Assembly (NCBI GenBank): GCA_028768545.1
Contig: CP054838.1
Span: 3,459,001-3,523,000 of the forward strand
Direction: 5' to 3'
Source of the DNA: Desulfobacter sp.
Lineage (GTDB): Bacteria; Desulfobacterota; Desulfobacteria; Desulfobacterales; Desulfobacteraceae
Length of the DNA stretch: 64,000 nt
Below the pieces are notes generated by a model. The model saw nothing but the letters and a program-made list of their open reading frames with translations. It searched no databases and was not told the DNA's origin. Numbering within the stretch: position 1 is the stretch's first letter; each line of letters opens with the position of its first letter. Position numbers and translations under genes: made by a program. This document shows, in pieces, positions 36,379-44,315 of the stretch.

Positions 36379-37277
36379 ACAAAAAGCTCCTCAAGACCAG
36401 GATAAAGCGGGGTAATTGAAGACAGGGACAAGGATTTTTCCACGGCCAGCTTTAAAATGATATTTTTCTTTTCGGATTCGAGAATTATCCTAAAGCTACC
36501 GTCGGGCTGGGCCTTGTATGAATCTGGAATCATTTGGATAATTTTTTCAATATTATCTGACCTGAAAATGATCTCATACATTGTTTTAGTATCAGAGACC
36601 TCATTCGCACTGCCCTGCCATTTGATCTGCCCACCCGTAATAAAGGTTAAATGATCAGAGAGCCTTGCCAGATCAGAAAGAATGTGAGAGCTGAACAACA
36701 AGGTACCGCCCCTGTTTTTATATGCGATCAAAATTTCCTGGATTCTGGAGCGCCATGAAGGATCCATACCGCTCATGGGCTCATCCAAAAGCAGAATTTC
36801 AGGTTTATGGATCAAGGCCTGGGCAAAGCCTGCCCGCTGGGCCTGGCCCTTGGAAAGGGTATGGATCCGTGAATCTCCAAGTTTTACCAGATCAAACAAC
36901 GCCAGGACCCAATCCATTGCCTCTTTAAGCGTTCTCCCAGACAGTCCTGAAATCCGCCCCAGCAGACTCAGCCATTCTTTGACCGTGAGGTGAGGCGGAA
37001 AATACTGATTTTCAGTTAAAAGCCCGATTTTTTTTCTGGAAAAGGCGTTGTTAACAGGTTTTCCATGGATTAGAATCGTTCCGGAATTGGGATTGATGAT
37101 GCCTGCACACAATTTGATGGTGGTAGTTTTCCCTGCCCCGTTAGGTCCAAGAAATCCCATGGAACACCCTTTGTCTACAGATAAACTCAGGTCTTTAATG
37201 ATTGGTTTTGCCTTCATTAAAAAACCTGTAGGGACAGCATAATTAAGTTTTATAAGTTCTATGGCCGTGTTTTTCAT
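36375..37277 (-). CDS. pilH: ABC transporter ATP-binding protein, PilH-like
   Basis: A 300-residue ATPase with Walker A GPNGAGKTTTIKLCAG, the Q-loop in LLTENQYFPPHL, signature TLSKGQAQRAGFAQALIHKP, Walker B ILLLDEPMSGMDP and the switch His in LFSSHIL. A C-terminal domain of about 75 residues follows, as in ABC-2 exporters. It overlaps the pilG-like gene and the permease by 4 bases each, so the three are translated together. Position after pilA matches PilH of Myxococcus xanthus. LSKGQ instead of LSGGQ is common in this exporter group. Confidence 0.8.
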   Translation of the reverse strand: MKNTAIELIKLNYAVPTGFLMKAKPIIKDLSLSVDKGCSMGFLGPNGAGKTTTIKLCAGIINPNSGTILIHGKPVNNAFSRKKIGLLTENQYFPPHLTVKEWLSLLGRISGLSGRTLKEAMDWVLALFDLVKLGDSRIHTLSKGQAQRAGFAQALIHKPEILLLDEPMSGMDPSWRSRIQEILIAYKNRGGTLLFSSHILSDLARLSDHLTFITGGQIKWQGSANEVSDTKTMYEIIFRSDNIEKIIQMIPDSYKAQPDGSFRIILESEKKNIILKLAVEKSLSLSSITPLYPGLEELFV

Positions 37278-37972
37278 TGGTTTGATTGTCCGGACATTTT
37301 TTTTTGGATTATTTTTTTCTGGTTCTCATCCTTTAGGGAGTTCATAACAAATTGTGCAAAACTTGCCGTAAAAATATCATCTCCGGTTTTTTGGGCAAGG
37401 GTTACGGACAAAGGGGCAAAATAGTCAGGAGATCCTCTAATCTCTGAGGCTTTGAAAATTTGCTCAGCCGCCCCCTTGTAATTATTAAACGCCTTCCAGA
37501 GAATATATCCCTTCATAAAGTATAATTCCCAGGATGTTTTGTGAAAGGCAAGCCCCTTATTGGTCAATTTCAAGGCCTGGACAGGCATGTCTGCCTCCAA
37601 TAGCAGGACGATCCCTCCGAAATGATAGGGATATTCCCATCCAGGCGCAAGATCAGTGATTTTATTCAACAGATAGTAGAGATAAAAATAGTCCTGGTCG
37701 GTCACGGCATGGGAACCAAAGTAATAGGCCGTCCTCAACCAAAGCAGATCTGCAGTAAAATCAGGATCTGCCGGGGCAAATGAACGCAGAACCAAAGTAT
37801 TGGTGGGAATGAATACCACTTCATCCACATTTTCCACATCGTTTTCATTGCACCAGGTACAAAATGGGTTGGTAAATGAATAATTAAAACGTGCTTTAAG
37901 AAGGTTGGCCTGGAAAAAGATGGTAAGTATTAATATGGAGAAAATGATAAGGTATGGATAAAAAGATTTCAT
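37274..37972 (-). CDS. Membrane-anchored protein at the PilG position
   Basis: A 232-residue protein with an N-terminal membrane helix (residues 5-27) and a periplasmic, helical domain. It contains a CTWC pair at about 38-41 and TPR-like helices around YHFGGIVLLLEADMPVQALKLTNKGLAFHK. It stands between pilA and the pilH-like ATPase, where Myxococcus xanthus has pilG, and overlaps pilH by 4 bases. I infer it is the third member of the ABC export system. I have not been able to compare it to PilG by sequence, so the symbol is left out. Confidence 0.6.
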   Translation of the reverse strand: MKSFYPYLIIFSILILTIFFQANLLKARFNYSFTNPFCTWCNENDVENVDEVVFIPTNTLVLRSFAPADPDFTADLLWLRTAYYFGSHAVTDQDYFYLYYLLNKITDLAPGWEYPYHFGGIVLLLEADMPVQALKLTNKGLAFHKTSWELYFMKGYILWKAFNNYKGAAEQIFKASEIRGSPDYFAPLSVTLAQKTGDDIFTASFAQFVMNSLKDENQKKIIQKKMSGQSNQ

Positions 37973-37980
37973 TTAAAATA

Positions 37981-38008
37981 GATTCTGCCCTGAAAAAAGG
38001 GCAGAATC
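37981..38008 (-). terminator. Terminator-like hairpin after pilA
   Basis: On the minus strand GATTCTGCCCT pairs perfectly with AGGGCAGAATC (11 bp) around a T-rich loop, then TATTTTAAAT. It lies 23 bases after the pilA stop and just before the pilG-like start. It would let much of the pilA message end here while some transcription reads through, as expected for an abundant pilin. Confidence 0.8.
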
Positions 38009-38031
38009 ATTACGGCTCGTAAGAATGGGAT

Positions 38032-38421
38032 TTAATCGCAGGCGTTGGCTGTATTGGTCAGACTGCCTGTACTATCGATCCGCCATTGATCAGCCTGGGT
38101 GCTCAAGGTGGCATCTGCCTGGGCAACAAAACCTGTGGAATTTGCTGAATTCATGGTGTAGTCATAACGACCGGAGGCAGCACCGCCTTTGAGGGACCAT
38201 CCCACAGTACCCAGAGCGGCATACGCGTCTTTTTCAGCATAATAGGCTTCCTGGGTTTTTCTGATATCACCCAGGTTTGATTTTGCTTCACTCTGTTTGG
38301 CTTTGCACTGATAGGACATGAAATTGGGGATGGCAATGGCAGCCAGGATACCGATGATGGCCACAACGATCATCAATTCGATCAGGGTAAAACCTTTTTT
38401 GTTGTTTAAAAGTTTTTTCAT
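38032..38421 (-). CDS. pilA: Type IVa major pilin PilA
   Basis: A 129-residue prepilin. The short leader [10 protein letters not shown] ends at the prepilin peptidase site, and the mature helix [20 protein letters not shown] has Phe at position 1 and Glu at position 5. A typical deltaproteobacterial segment follows, [20 protein letters not shown], then [11 protein letters not shown]. The globular domain is short and ends with Cys; together with the Cys in YQCKAKQ it may not form the usual C-terminal disulfide loop. It is longer than the 61-residue Geobacter PilA core. A sigma-54 promoter precedes it and a terminator hairpin follows. Confidence 0.95.
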   Translation of the reverse strand: MKKLLNNKKGFTLIELMIVVAIIGILAAIAIPNFMSYQCKAKQSEAKSNLGDIRKTQEAYYAEKDAYAALGTVGWSLKGGAASGRYDYTMNSANSTGFVAQADATLSTQADQWRIDSTGSLTNTANACD

Positions 38422-38489
38422 AATGTTCTCCTTGGTTAGGATTTTAGGTTAAACCATTTTTGTTCTGCATTTTCTTGGGAATCTGGATC

Positions 38490-38506
38490 TGCAATTAGTT
38501 TGCCAA
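38490..38506 (-). promoter_or_regulatory. Sigma-54 promoter of pilA
   Basis: On the minus strand TTGGCAAACTAATTGCA matches the -24/-12 consensus TGGCAC-N5-TTGCA with correct spacing and only the last base of the first box changed. It is 69 bases upstream of the pilA start, predicting a leader of roughly 55-60 bases. A PilR-like activator (44316-45719) and RpoN (54590-56032) are both encoded nearby. The rest of the gap to 38708 shows no supported gene. Confidence 0.8.
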
Positions 38507-38708
38507 AGTTTCTATTTTCCATATTTTTTATAAAAAACACTCAGATTTAAAGGGTTTGGACAAATATTTCTTAAAAGTAGGGCCAAATTTTAAAAAACGG
38601 ATTGGGGTGAATTCAAAACAATTTTTGACAACTATTTCAAAAATTGTAATCAAAGGGACAAAAATGAGCATCCCCCAAATTTAAAATTCTTAACGAAGCT
38701 CATCTTTT

Positions 38709-39620
38709 TTATCTCTGCCCCTTTATTCCTGTGAAAAGGGCAGCCCCCCCTAAAACAACCACGTAAAAAATCAAAATCCCGTGGGAAACCAGGGCAAATT
38801 CCAGACCTGTGTCCGAAGAAAATCCCATGAGCATCATGGCAGTTACCCATCCGCCCTCATGGTTTCCTGTATTGGCAAGGCCCTGGACCGGCAGCATCTG
38901 CAAAGGAAATTGAATGGCAGATATAAAAATAACTTCAGAAAAGCCTAAATCAAGCCCCATGGATCTGACCACACACAATTGGGTGGCATACATGAAGACC
39001 CAGATCAAAAAGGTGAATAAAAACTCTTTTGAATCAAATTTGAGAATAGATAAAATATCTAAACTGCTATTTAATTTTTTTTTAACCAGATAATTGCCGA
39101 TATATCCGAGTCTTTGCATTATAAAGAAAGAAAGCGCCAGTAAGATTCCTGTAAAAAACCAGATCATCTGCACCTGTGAAGAGATCATTCTGGCCCCGAC
39201 AAGTGACCCTGCAAGGGTGAATATACCCAGCATGGAAAGATCTAAAAATCGGGTTTTTATTAAAAACAAGGTCCCCTGTTTCAACCCTATTTTACTGGTG
39301 GATTTCAGAAGAAGGGGAAGGGAGGCATCACCGGCACGCAAGGGAAGAAGATAGGAAAAAAAGCCATGTAGGGCTGACATTTTAAATGCCTGGGTGAAAA
39401 AACAAAGCTTATTTTCTGACAGTCTCTGCAAGCGTAAGCTTCGAAAAAAATAATTGGCCAGATAGCAGATCAGACCTGTCCCTACCCAATACAAATCTAT
39501 TTTTCCGTACAAGTCAACCAGTTGAACACGGTTGGTCCATACAAGAAATAATATGGCAAATGCCAACAGAACAGATAAGAATTTTAAGATTTTTTGATAT
39601 ACATCAACCCTATTTTTCAT
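38709..39620 (-). CDS. Flippase-like membrane protein (UPF0104 / LPG synthase TM domain)
   Basis: A 303-residue protein with about eight hydrophobic segments. The conserved motifs of the flippase-like family are present: SLRLQRLSENK, FSYLLPLRAGDASLPLLLK (PxRxG), and QGLANTGNHEGGW near the end. The family includes the membrane half of MprF and many proteins beside polysaccharide genes. It overlaps the acyltransferase stop by 4 bases. Its place upstream of pilA and close to the wlb-type cluster suggests lipid-linked sugar handling, which is inference. Confidence 0.75.
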   Translation of the reverse strand: MKNRVDVYQKILKFLSVLLAFAILFLVWTNRVQLVDLYGKIDLYWVGTGLICYLANYFFRSLRLQRLSENKLCFFTQAFKMSALHGFFSYLLPLRAGDASLPLLLKSTSKIGLKQGTLFLIKTRFLDLSMLGIFTLAGSLVGARMISSQVQMIWFFTGILLALSFFIMQRLGYIGNYLVKKKLNSSLDILSILKFDSKEFLFTFLIWVFMYATQLCVVRSMGLDLGFSEVIFISAIQFPLQMLPVQGLANTGNHEGGWVTAMMLMGFSSDTGLEFALVSHGILIFYVVVLGGAALFTGIKGQR

Positions 39621-40180
39621 TTCGTATAATCAATTCCTTTGTAGGGCTTTTTCTCACGAAGAACCCGGCAGGGGTTTCCAACGGCAACACAATTTGAAGG
39701 AAGATCCTTGGTCACAACAGAATTTGCACCGATAACCACATTGTTTCCGATTTTTATTTCAGGAAGGATAACCGTATTCATTCCGATCCAGACGTTGTCC
39801 CCGATCACAATGGGTTTACCCTTTAAATGCAGATCATAATCTTCTTCACTGTGATCGGCACTGATGAGTCCGACACCAGGACCCATCCTGAAATTGGATC
39901 CAATCTGAATCCCGTTTCTGGCCTGGATATAACAATTTCCAGTCATACCCGGTGCACTGTGAACACCTATCTTAATATTCTTATGAAAAAGAATTCGTGA
40001 GGTATAATGCACCGGCCAGGGAATTGACCCGTGAATGCGCATCACCTTCTGGGGAACAAAAAAATATAAAAGATAGAGCAGGTGGATCCCTTTGGCTTTT
40101 GGATAAAACCATCTTATCCAGTTGAACAAAAAGTCGTAATTATCTAAAAATTGTTTTATGGTATCCATTTTCTCTATCAT
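39617..40180 (-). CDS. Left-handed beta-helix acyltransferase (maltose acetyltransferase-like)
   Basis: A 187-residue hexapeptide-repeat transferase. The repeats run from IQIGSNFRMGPGVGLISAD to VVTKDLPSNCVAVGNPCRVLREK, with the catalytic-type His in SADHSEED and VWIGMNTVILPEIKIG. Family members acetylate sugars or glycan chains using acetyl-CoA. GAGGA before ATG 40180 supports that start. It overlaps the flippase-like gene by 4 bases and lies across a divergent promoter region from the sugar-nucleotide genes, so it may decorate the same glycan. Confidence 0.82.
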   Translation of the reverse strand: MIEKMDTIKQFLDNYDFLFNWIRWFYPKAKGIHLLYLLYFFVPQKVMRIHGSIPWPVHYTSRILFHKNIKIGVHSAPGMTGNCYIQARNGIQIGSNFRMGPGVGLISADHSEEDYDLHLKGKPIVIGDNVWIGMNTVILPEIKIGNNVVIGANSVVTKDLPSNCVAVGNPCRVLREKKPYKGIDYTK

Positions 40181-40596
40181 TATCTGGTCCTCTAATTTAC
40201 GGCTTTCTTTATCTGGTTATCCGTTGGCAGGCCAAAAGATAAAGGTCGAATATATTGAGTTCATCATAAATTTATCAATAGGTAGGATAGGAGTCAGGTT
40301 TTTGTCAACCCAAACATCTATACCCTTTGTAAAAACTGGTTTAAATACCTGGTACCATGCTGTAAGATGAGCTAAACTCAATGAAAGGCTTGCCCTGTTG
40401 ACAATATCTTAAATAGAAAAACCGAACCGGGTCACATGTTTTGAATGAAAAGCAAATCTGCTGGACCGGAACCTGCATAGTAAAACACGTATGATTCTGC
40501 CGGGCAAATCGTTCAAACTTAAAATTCATCACAGGCGGATTCATATTTTGCAGTTTATAAAAAAAAAGAAAAAATAAAATCAATCAGGAGAAAAAA
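40181..40596. other. Divergent intergenic region, no supported gene
   Basis: A 416-base AT-rich gap between the acyltransferase (minus) and wlbA (plus), which should hold both promoters. An 80-codon frame on the minus strand (40341-40583) contains four Cys but has no ribosome binding site and no recognisable family; I do not annotate it. AGGAG precedes the wlbA ATG at the right edge. No clear sigma-54 site is visible. Confidence 0.6.
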
Positions 40597-41559
40597 ATGA
40601 AAAATAACTTTGCCTTGATCGGAACCGGAGGATATGTGGCGCCAAGGCATATGAAAGCCATTACAAGTACAGGGAACAACTTGGTGGCTGCCCTTGATAA
40701 ACACGATTCAGTCGGTGTCCTGGACAGTTTTTCCTATGATATTTCATTTTTTACGGAGTTTGAACGATTTGACAGGCATGCTGAAAAACTTCGAAGACTT
40801 GGACAAGATAAAAGAATTCATTATGTCAGCATTTGTTCCCCAAATTATCTCCATGATGCCCATATCCGGTTTGCATTGAGAATCGGTGCCCATGCCATCT
40901 GTGAAAAACCTCTGGTCTTAAATCCTTGGAATTTAGATGCCATTGAACTCATGGAAAATGAAACCGGACAAAAAGTGTTCAATGTGCTTCAATTAAGGGT
41001 TCATCCTTCAATCATTGCTTTAAAAAAATCATTTGATCAGATAAAAATCAAAGAAAAAAAAGAAATCACCCTGACCTATATCACCTCGAGGGGCAAATGG
41101 TACTTTACCTCCTGGAAAGGGGATACGTCAAAGTCAGGTGGGATTGCCACCAATATCGGTATTCATTTTTTTGATATGCTCATCTGGATTTTTGGTGAAG
41201 TAAAGTATTCTGAGCTCCATTTGTCAGACCCTAAAAAAATGGCCGGATTCATGGAACTTGAAAATGCCCGGGTCAAATGGTTTTTATCAGCAGATCATGG
41301 GGACCTGCCCGCACAGGCCGTGGAAAAAGGCTCCCTTACCTTTAGATCCATTACCGTGGATGACTCAGAAGTTGAATTTTCAGGCGGGTTTACCGATCTT
41401 CATACCCTGGTTTACCAGGATATCCTTAAGGGAAACGGATATGGTATCAAGGATGCCAGGGCCTCTTTGGAACTGGTTGCAGGATTTAGAGGCAAAATCC
41501 CCAAAATTCAAGACCCCCGACATTGCCACCCGTTTCTTAAAAAAAAAGGAGAGATATGA
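40597..41559 (+). CDS. wlbA: UDP-GlcNAcA-type 3-dehydrogenase, Gfo/Idh/MocA family
   Basis: A 320-residue NAD-dependent oxidoreductase. The Rossmann motif is ALIGTGGYVAPRHMKAI; the active-site Lys lies in HAICEKPLVLNPWN, and the His pair in IATNIGIHFFDML. The NVLQLRVHP motif is typical of the WlbA/WbpB branch, which oxidises C3 of UDP-N-acetylglucosaminuronic acid. It is the first gene of a wlbA-wlbB-wlbC order that makes UDP-2,3-diacetamido-2,3-dideoxyglucuronate. It overlaps wlbB by 4 bases. The matching UDP-GlcNAc 6-dehydrogenase (WbpA) is not in the window. Confidence 0.88.
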   Translation: MKNNFALIGTGGYVAPRHMKAITSTGNNLVAALDKHDSVGVLDSFSYDISFFTEFERFDRHAEKLRRLGQDKRIHYVSICSPNYLHDAHIRFALRIGAHAICEKPLVLNPWNLDAIELMENETGQKVFNVLQLRVHPSIIALKKSFDQIKIKEKKEITLTYITSRGKWYFTSWKGDTSKSGGIATNIGIHFFDMLIWIFGEVKYSELHLSDPKKMAGFMELENARVKWFLSADHGDLPAQAVEKGSLTFRSITVDDSEVEFSGGFTDLHTLVYQDILKGNGYGIKDARASLELVAGFRGKIPKIQDPRHCHPFLKKKGEI

Positions 41560-42158
41560 GTCAATATTTTGTTCACAAATCCGCCTTTGTTGATGAGGGA
41601 GCCATCATCGGCAAGGGAACTAAAATCTGGCATTTTTCCCACATCCTTTCCGGGGCAAAAATCGGAGATGGATGCAGTCTCGGCCAGAACACTTGCATAT
41701 CAGGTAATGTTGTCATTGGAAATAATGTCAAGATCCAGAACAATGTCTCTGTATACGAAGGGGTTGTTATTGAAGATGATGTATTTTTAGGTCCCTCCTG
41801 TGTATTGACAAATGTAACCAACCCAAGATCTGAAATTTCCAGAAAACATTTATATCAAAAAACCCGAATAAAAAAGGGGGCCAGTATCGGGGCCAATGCC
41901 ACCATTGTCTGCGGGGTGACCATCGGCAGATTTGCCTTTGTGGCTGCAGGAGCGGTTGTGGCAACGGACATTCCCGATTATGCTCTGGTCATGGGTGTTC
42001 CTGCCCGAAAGGTCTGCTGGATTTCCAGACATGGTCACAGGATGGACAAGGCCGATCATAACGGAATTTATATTTGCCCTGAATCCAAACTCAGATATAA
42101 GGTCTCACCCGATCAAACCCTTGTTTGTATTGATCTGGATGAAAATAAACGTCTTTAA
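41556..42158 (+). CDS. wlbB: UDP-2-acetamido-3-amino-glucuronate N-acetyltransferase
   Basis: A 200-residue left-handed beta-helix acetyltransferase. It has FVHKSAFVDEGAIIGKGTKIWHFSHI at the start with the substrate-site WHFSH, hexapeptide repeats such as QNTCISGNVVIGNNVKIQNNVSVYEGV, then FLGPSCVLTNVTNPRSEI and VVAAGAVV. These match the WbpD/WlbB group. It acetylates the 3-amino group using acetyl-CoA. About 50 residues after the beta-helix (CPESKLRYKV) form the usual C-terminal cap. Translation is coupled to wlbA by an ATGA overlap. Confidence 0.9.
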   Translation: MSQYFVHKSAFVDEGAIIGKGTKIWHFSHILSGAKIGDGCSLGQNTCISGNVVIGNNVKIQNNVSVYEGVVIEDDVFLGPSCVLTNVTNPRSEISRKHLYQKTRIKKGASIGANATIVCGVTIGRFAFVAAGAVVATDIPDYALVMGVPARKVCWISRHGHRMDKADHNGIYICPESKLRYKVSPDQTLVCIDLDENKRL

Positions 42159-42192
42159 CCATTATTTAAATTGCCAAAAAGAGAATTAATCC

Positions 42193-43323
42193 ATGAACCC
42201 CCCTATTTCTTTTGTTGATTTAAAAGCCCAGAATAATCTTATTGGAGATAAAATCAAACAAGCCATGGATGATGTGGTCACCCACGGTAAGTTTATCATG
42301 GGACCTGAAGTCCTTCTTTTGGAAGAAAAATTATCCCTATTTACAAAAGCCAAATACGTCATATCCTGCTCTTCTGGAACCGATGCTTTGTTAATGGCCT
42401 TGATGTCGATCGGAATTAAACCTGGCGATCATGTTTTGACCACCCCTTTTACCTTTATTGCCACGGCAGAAGTCATCTGTATGCTCGGCGCTATCCCCGT
42501 GTTTGTGGACATTGACAAAAAAACTTTTAATATCAGTCCTGAAAAACTTGAACAAACATTGGACCGGTGCCAGGGTCATCCAAAGCATTCGTTTAACCCC
42601 AGATGCATTATTCCTGTGGACATATTCGGGCTTTTGGCTGATTATGAAGCCATAAATAAAATTGCAAAACAGCATGGGCTCGTTGTGATTGAAGATGCCG
42701 CCCAAAGCCTTGGGGCAAGCTTTAAGGATAAGATGGTCGGCAGCCTCTCCAAGATTGCCGGAACCAGTTTTTTTCCTGCCAAACCCCTGGGCTGCTATGG
42801 AGACGGCGGTGCCGTGTTTACCAATGACAAAGCACTTGCCCAAACCCTTTTATCCATTCGTGTCCATGGAAAAGGTCAAAATAAATATGACAACATCAGA
42901 GTGGGGATCAACGCAAGGATGGACACCCTGCAGGCGGCCGTACTTTTAGAAAAATTGAAAATATTTGAATCAGAACTTGGTCGGAGGCGAAAAATTGCAT
43001 CCATCTACCAAAAACTGCTGAAAGATGAGATCCGCATCCAAAAGTTCCAGGACCCAGGTCAAAGTGCATGGGCCCAGTTTTCCATTGTTTCAGAGCGCAG
43101 AGCTGCCATTGCCCAGGCATTGGACAAGAATGCGATTCCATGGGCTATATACTATCCCAAACCCCTTCATCTTCAGACCGCCTTTTCCCGGCTTGGATAC
43201 AAACCAGGAGATTTTCCCGTGTCAGAATATCTGTGCAAAAACATTTTAAGCATACCTGTCCATCCCTATATGACAGATGACCAGGTTCAGTTCATTGCAG
43301 ACACCATTAACAAGGCATTTTAA
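42193..43323 (+). CDS. wlbC: UDP-3-keto sugar aminotransferase, DegT/DnrJ/EryC1 family
   Basis: A 376-residue PLP-dependent sugar aminotransferase. Key segments: ISFVDLKAQ at the start, VISCSSGTDALLMALMSIG, the PLP-holding VVIEDAAQSLGASF, the Schiff-base Lys in TSFFPAKPLGCYGDGGA and the substrate loop RVGINARMDTLQAAVL. It adds the 3-amino group to the UDP-3-keto uronic acid made by WlbA (WbpE/WlbC role). It lies 34 bases after wlbB. The three enzymes together support synthesis of a diacetamido uronic acid for a surface glycan. Confidence 0.9.
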   Translation: MNPPISFVDLKAQNNLIGDKIKQAMDDVVTHGKFIMGPEVLLLEEKLSLFTKAKYVISCSSGTDALLMALMSIGIKPGDHVLTTPFTFIATAEVICMLGAIPVFVDIDKKTFNISPEKLEQTLDRCQGHPKHSFNPRCIIPVDIFGLLADYEAINKIAKQHGLVVIEDAAQSLGASFKDKMVGSLSKIAGTSFFPAKPLGCYGDGGAVFTNDKALAQTLLSIRVHGKGQNKYDNIRVGINARMDTLQAAVLLEKLKIFESELGRRRKIASIYQKLLKDEIRIQKFQDPGQSAWAQFSIVSERRAAIAQALDKNAIPWAIYYPKPLHLQTAFSRLGYKPGDFPVSEYLCKNILSIPVHPYMTDDQVQFIADTINKAF

Positions 43324-43340
43324 GGTTCAAGGAAAAAAAT

Positions 43341-44282
43341 ATGTATAAAAATCACACCCTGTGCGCCGTCATTCCCTGCTATAACGAAGAGACCCAGATC
43401 CAAATAGTAGTTGAGACCATGCCCGACTACGTGGACGTTATTGTGATTATAGATGATCTAAGCACGGACCGTACGGTGGACAGAGTGAAAAAAATTATGC
43501 TCAATCATCCAAAAGTTGTCCTGATAGAGCATGAAACCAACCAGGGTGTGGGGGGCAGCATTGCCACAGGTTATAAATGGGCCAGGGACCATCAAATGGA
43601 TATGGCCGTGGTCATGGCAGGGGACGGTCAGATGAATCCTGATGATCTGCCTGCCCTGGTTGACCCTATCGTGGAAGAAAAGGCGGATTATACCAAGGGC
43701 AACCGCCTGTTTACCGGTGAAGCATTCACCAAAATTCCTAAAATCAGATATTTTGGGAACAGTATCCTGTCTTTACTGACCAAAATTGCTTCAGGATATT
43801 GGCAAATTGCAGATTCCCAGTCCGGCTATACCGTGATCAATAAAAAGGCTTTGGCCGCCATTGACTGGGACAAAATGTACAAACGCTACGGCCAGCCCAA
43901 TGATGTATTGGTCAGGCTGAACGTTGAAAATTTCAAGGTTCTGGATATCCCTGTGGAGCCGGTTTATAATATCGGAGAAAAATCCGGCATTAAAATCCAT
44001 CGGGTCATCTTCAGCATCGGGTGGCTGCTGGTCAAATTGTTTGCATGGCGGATGAAGGAAAAGTATATTATCCGTGACTTTCACCCTCTGGTCTTTTTTT
44101 ATTTTCTGGGAATTCTTTCCGGAATCGCTTCTGCACTTCTGTTTGTACGGCTTTTTATCATGTGGTATATGAACGGCCAGATCCCATCCATTAATGCATT
44201 GGCTGCCATGGTCTCTTTTCTCAGTGCCAGCCAGTTCACCCTGTTTGCCATGTGGTTTGATATGGAGGCCAATAAAAAATAG
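43341..44282 (+). CDS. Family 2 glycosyltransferase, polyprenyl-phosphate type
   Basis: A 313-residue protein. The GT-A domain contains CAVIPCYNEETQIQIVVE, VIIDDLSTDRTVD, NQGVGGSIATGYKWA and the DxD-like MAGDGQMNPDDL. Two C-terminal membrane segments (about residues 250-275 and 285-305) follow. This is the layout of dolichol/undecaprenyl-phosphate mannosyl- or glucosyl-transferases. It likely loads a sugar on a lipid carrier in the inner membrane. It follows wlbC by 17 bases and ends the plus-strand cluster. The sugar used is not predictable. Stop is TAG. Confidence 0.82.
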   Translation: MYKNHTLCAVIPCYNEETQIQIVVETMPDYVDVIVIIDDLSTDRTVDRVKKIMLNHPKVVLIEHETNQGVGGSIATGYKWARDHQMDMAVVMAGDGQMNPDDLPALVDPIVEEKADYTKGNRLFTGEAFTKIPKIRYFGNSILSLLTKIASGYWQIADSQSGYTVINKKALAAIDWDKMYKRYGQPNDVLVRLNVENFKVLDIPVEPVYNIGEKSGIKIHRVIFSIGWLLVKLFAWRMKEKYIIRDFHPLVFFYFLGILSGIASALLFVRLFIMWYMNGQIPSINALAAMVSFLSASQFTLFAMWFDMEANKK

Positions 44283-44283
44283 C

Positions 44284-44306
44284 CCGATTTTATATTTTTA
44301 AATCGG
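44284..44306. terminator. Hairpin between convergent genes
   Basis: CCGATTT pairs with AAATCGG around a 9-base AT loop, between the glycosyltransferase stop and the stop of the PilR-like gene. The stem is short and the T-runs are weak, so it is a modest candidate for terminating both units. Confidence 0.5.
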
Positions 44307-44315
44307 AAAGAAACC

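Noticed and set aside
40341..40583. 80-codon minus-strand frame with several Cys before wlbA
   Set aside because: No ribosome binding site, no known family, and it sits in a region expected to hold divergent promoters. It may be a remnant but cannot be supported.
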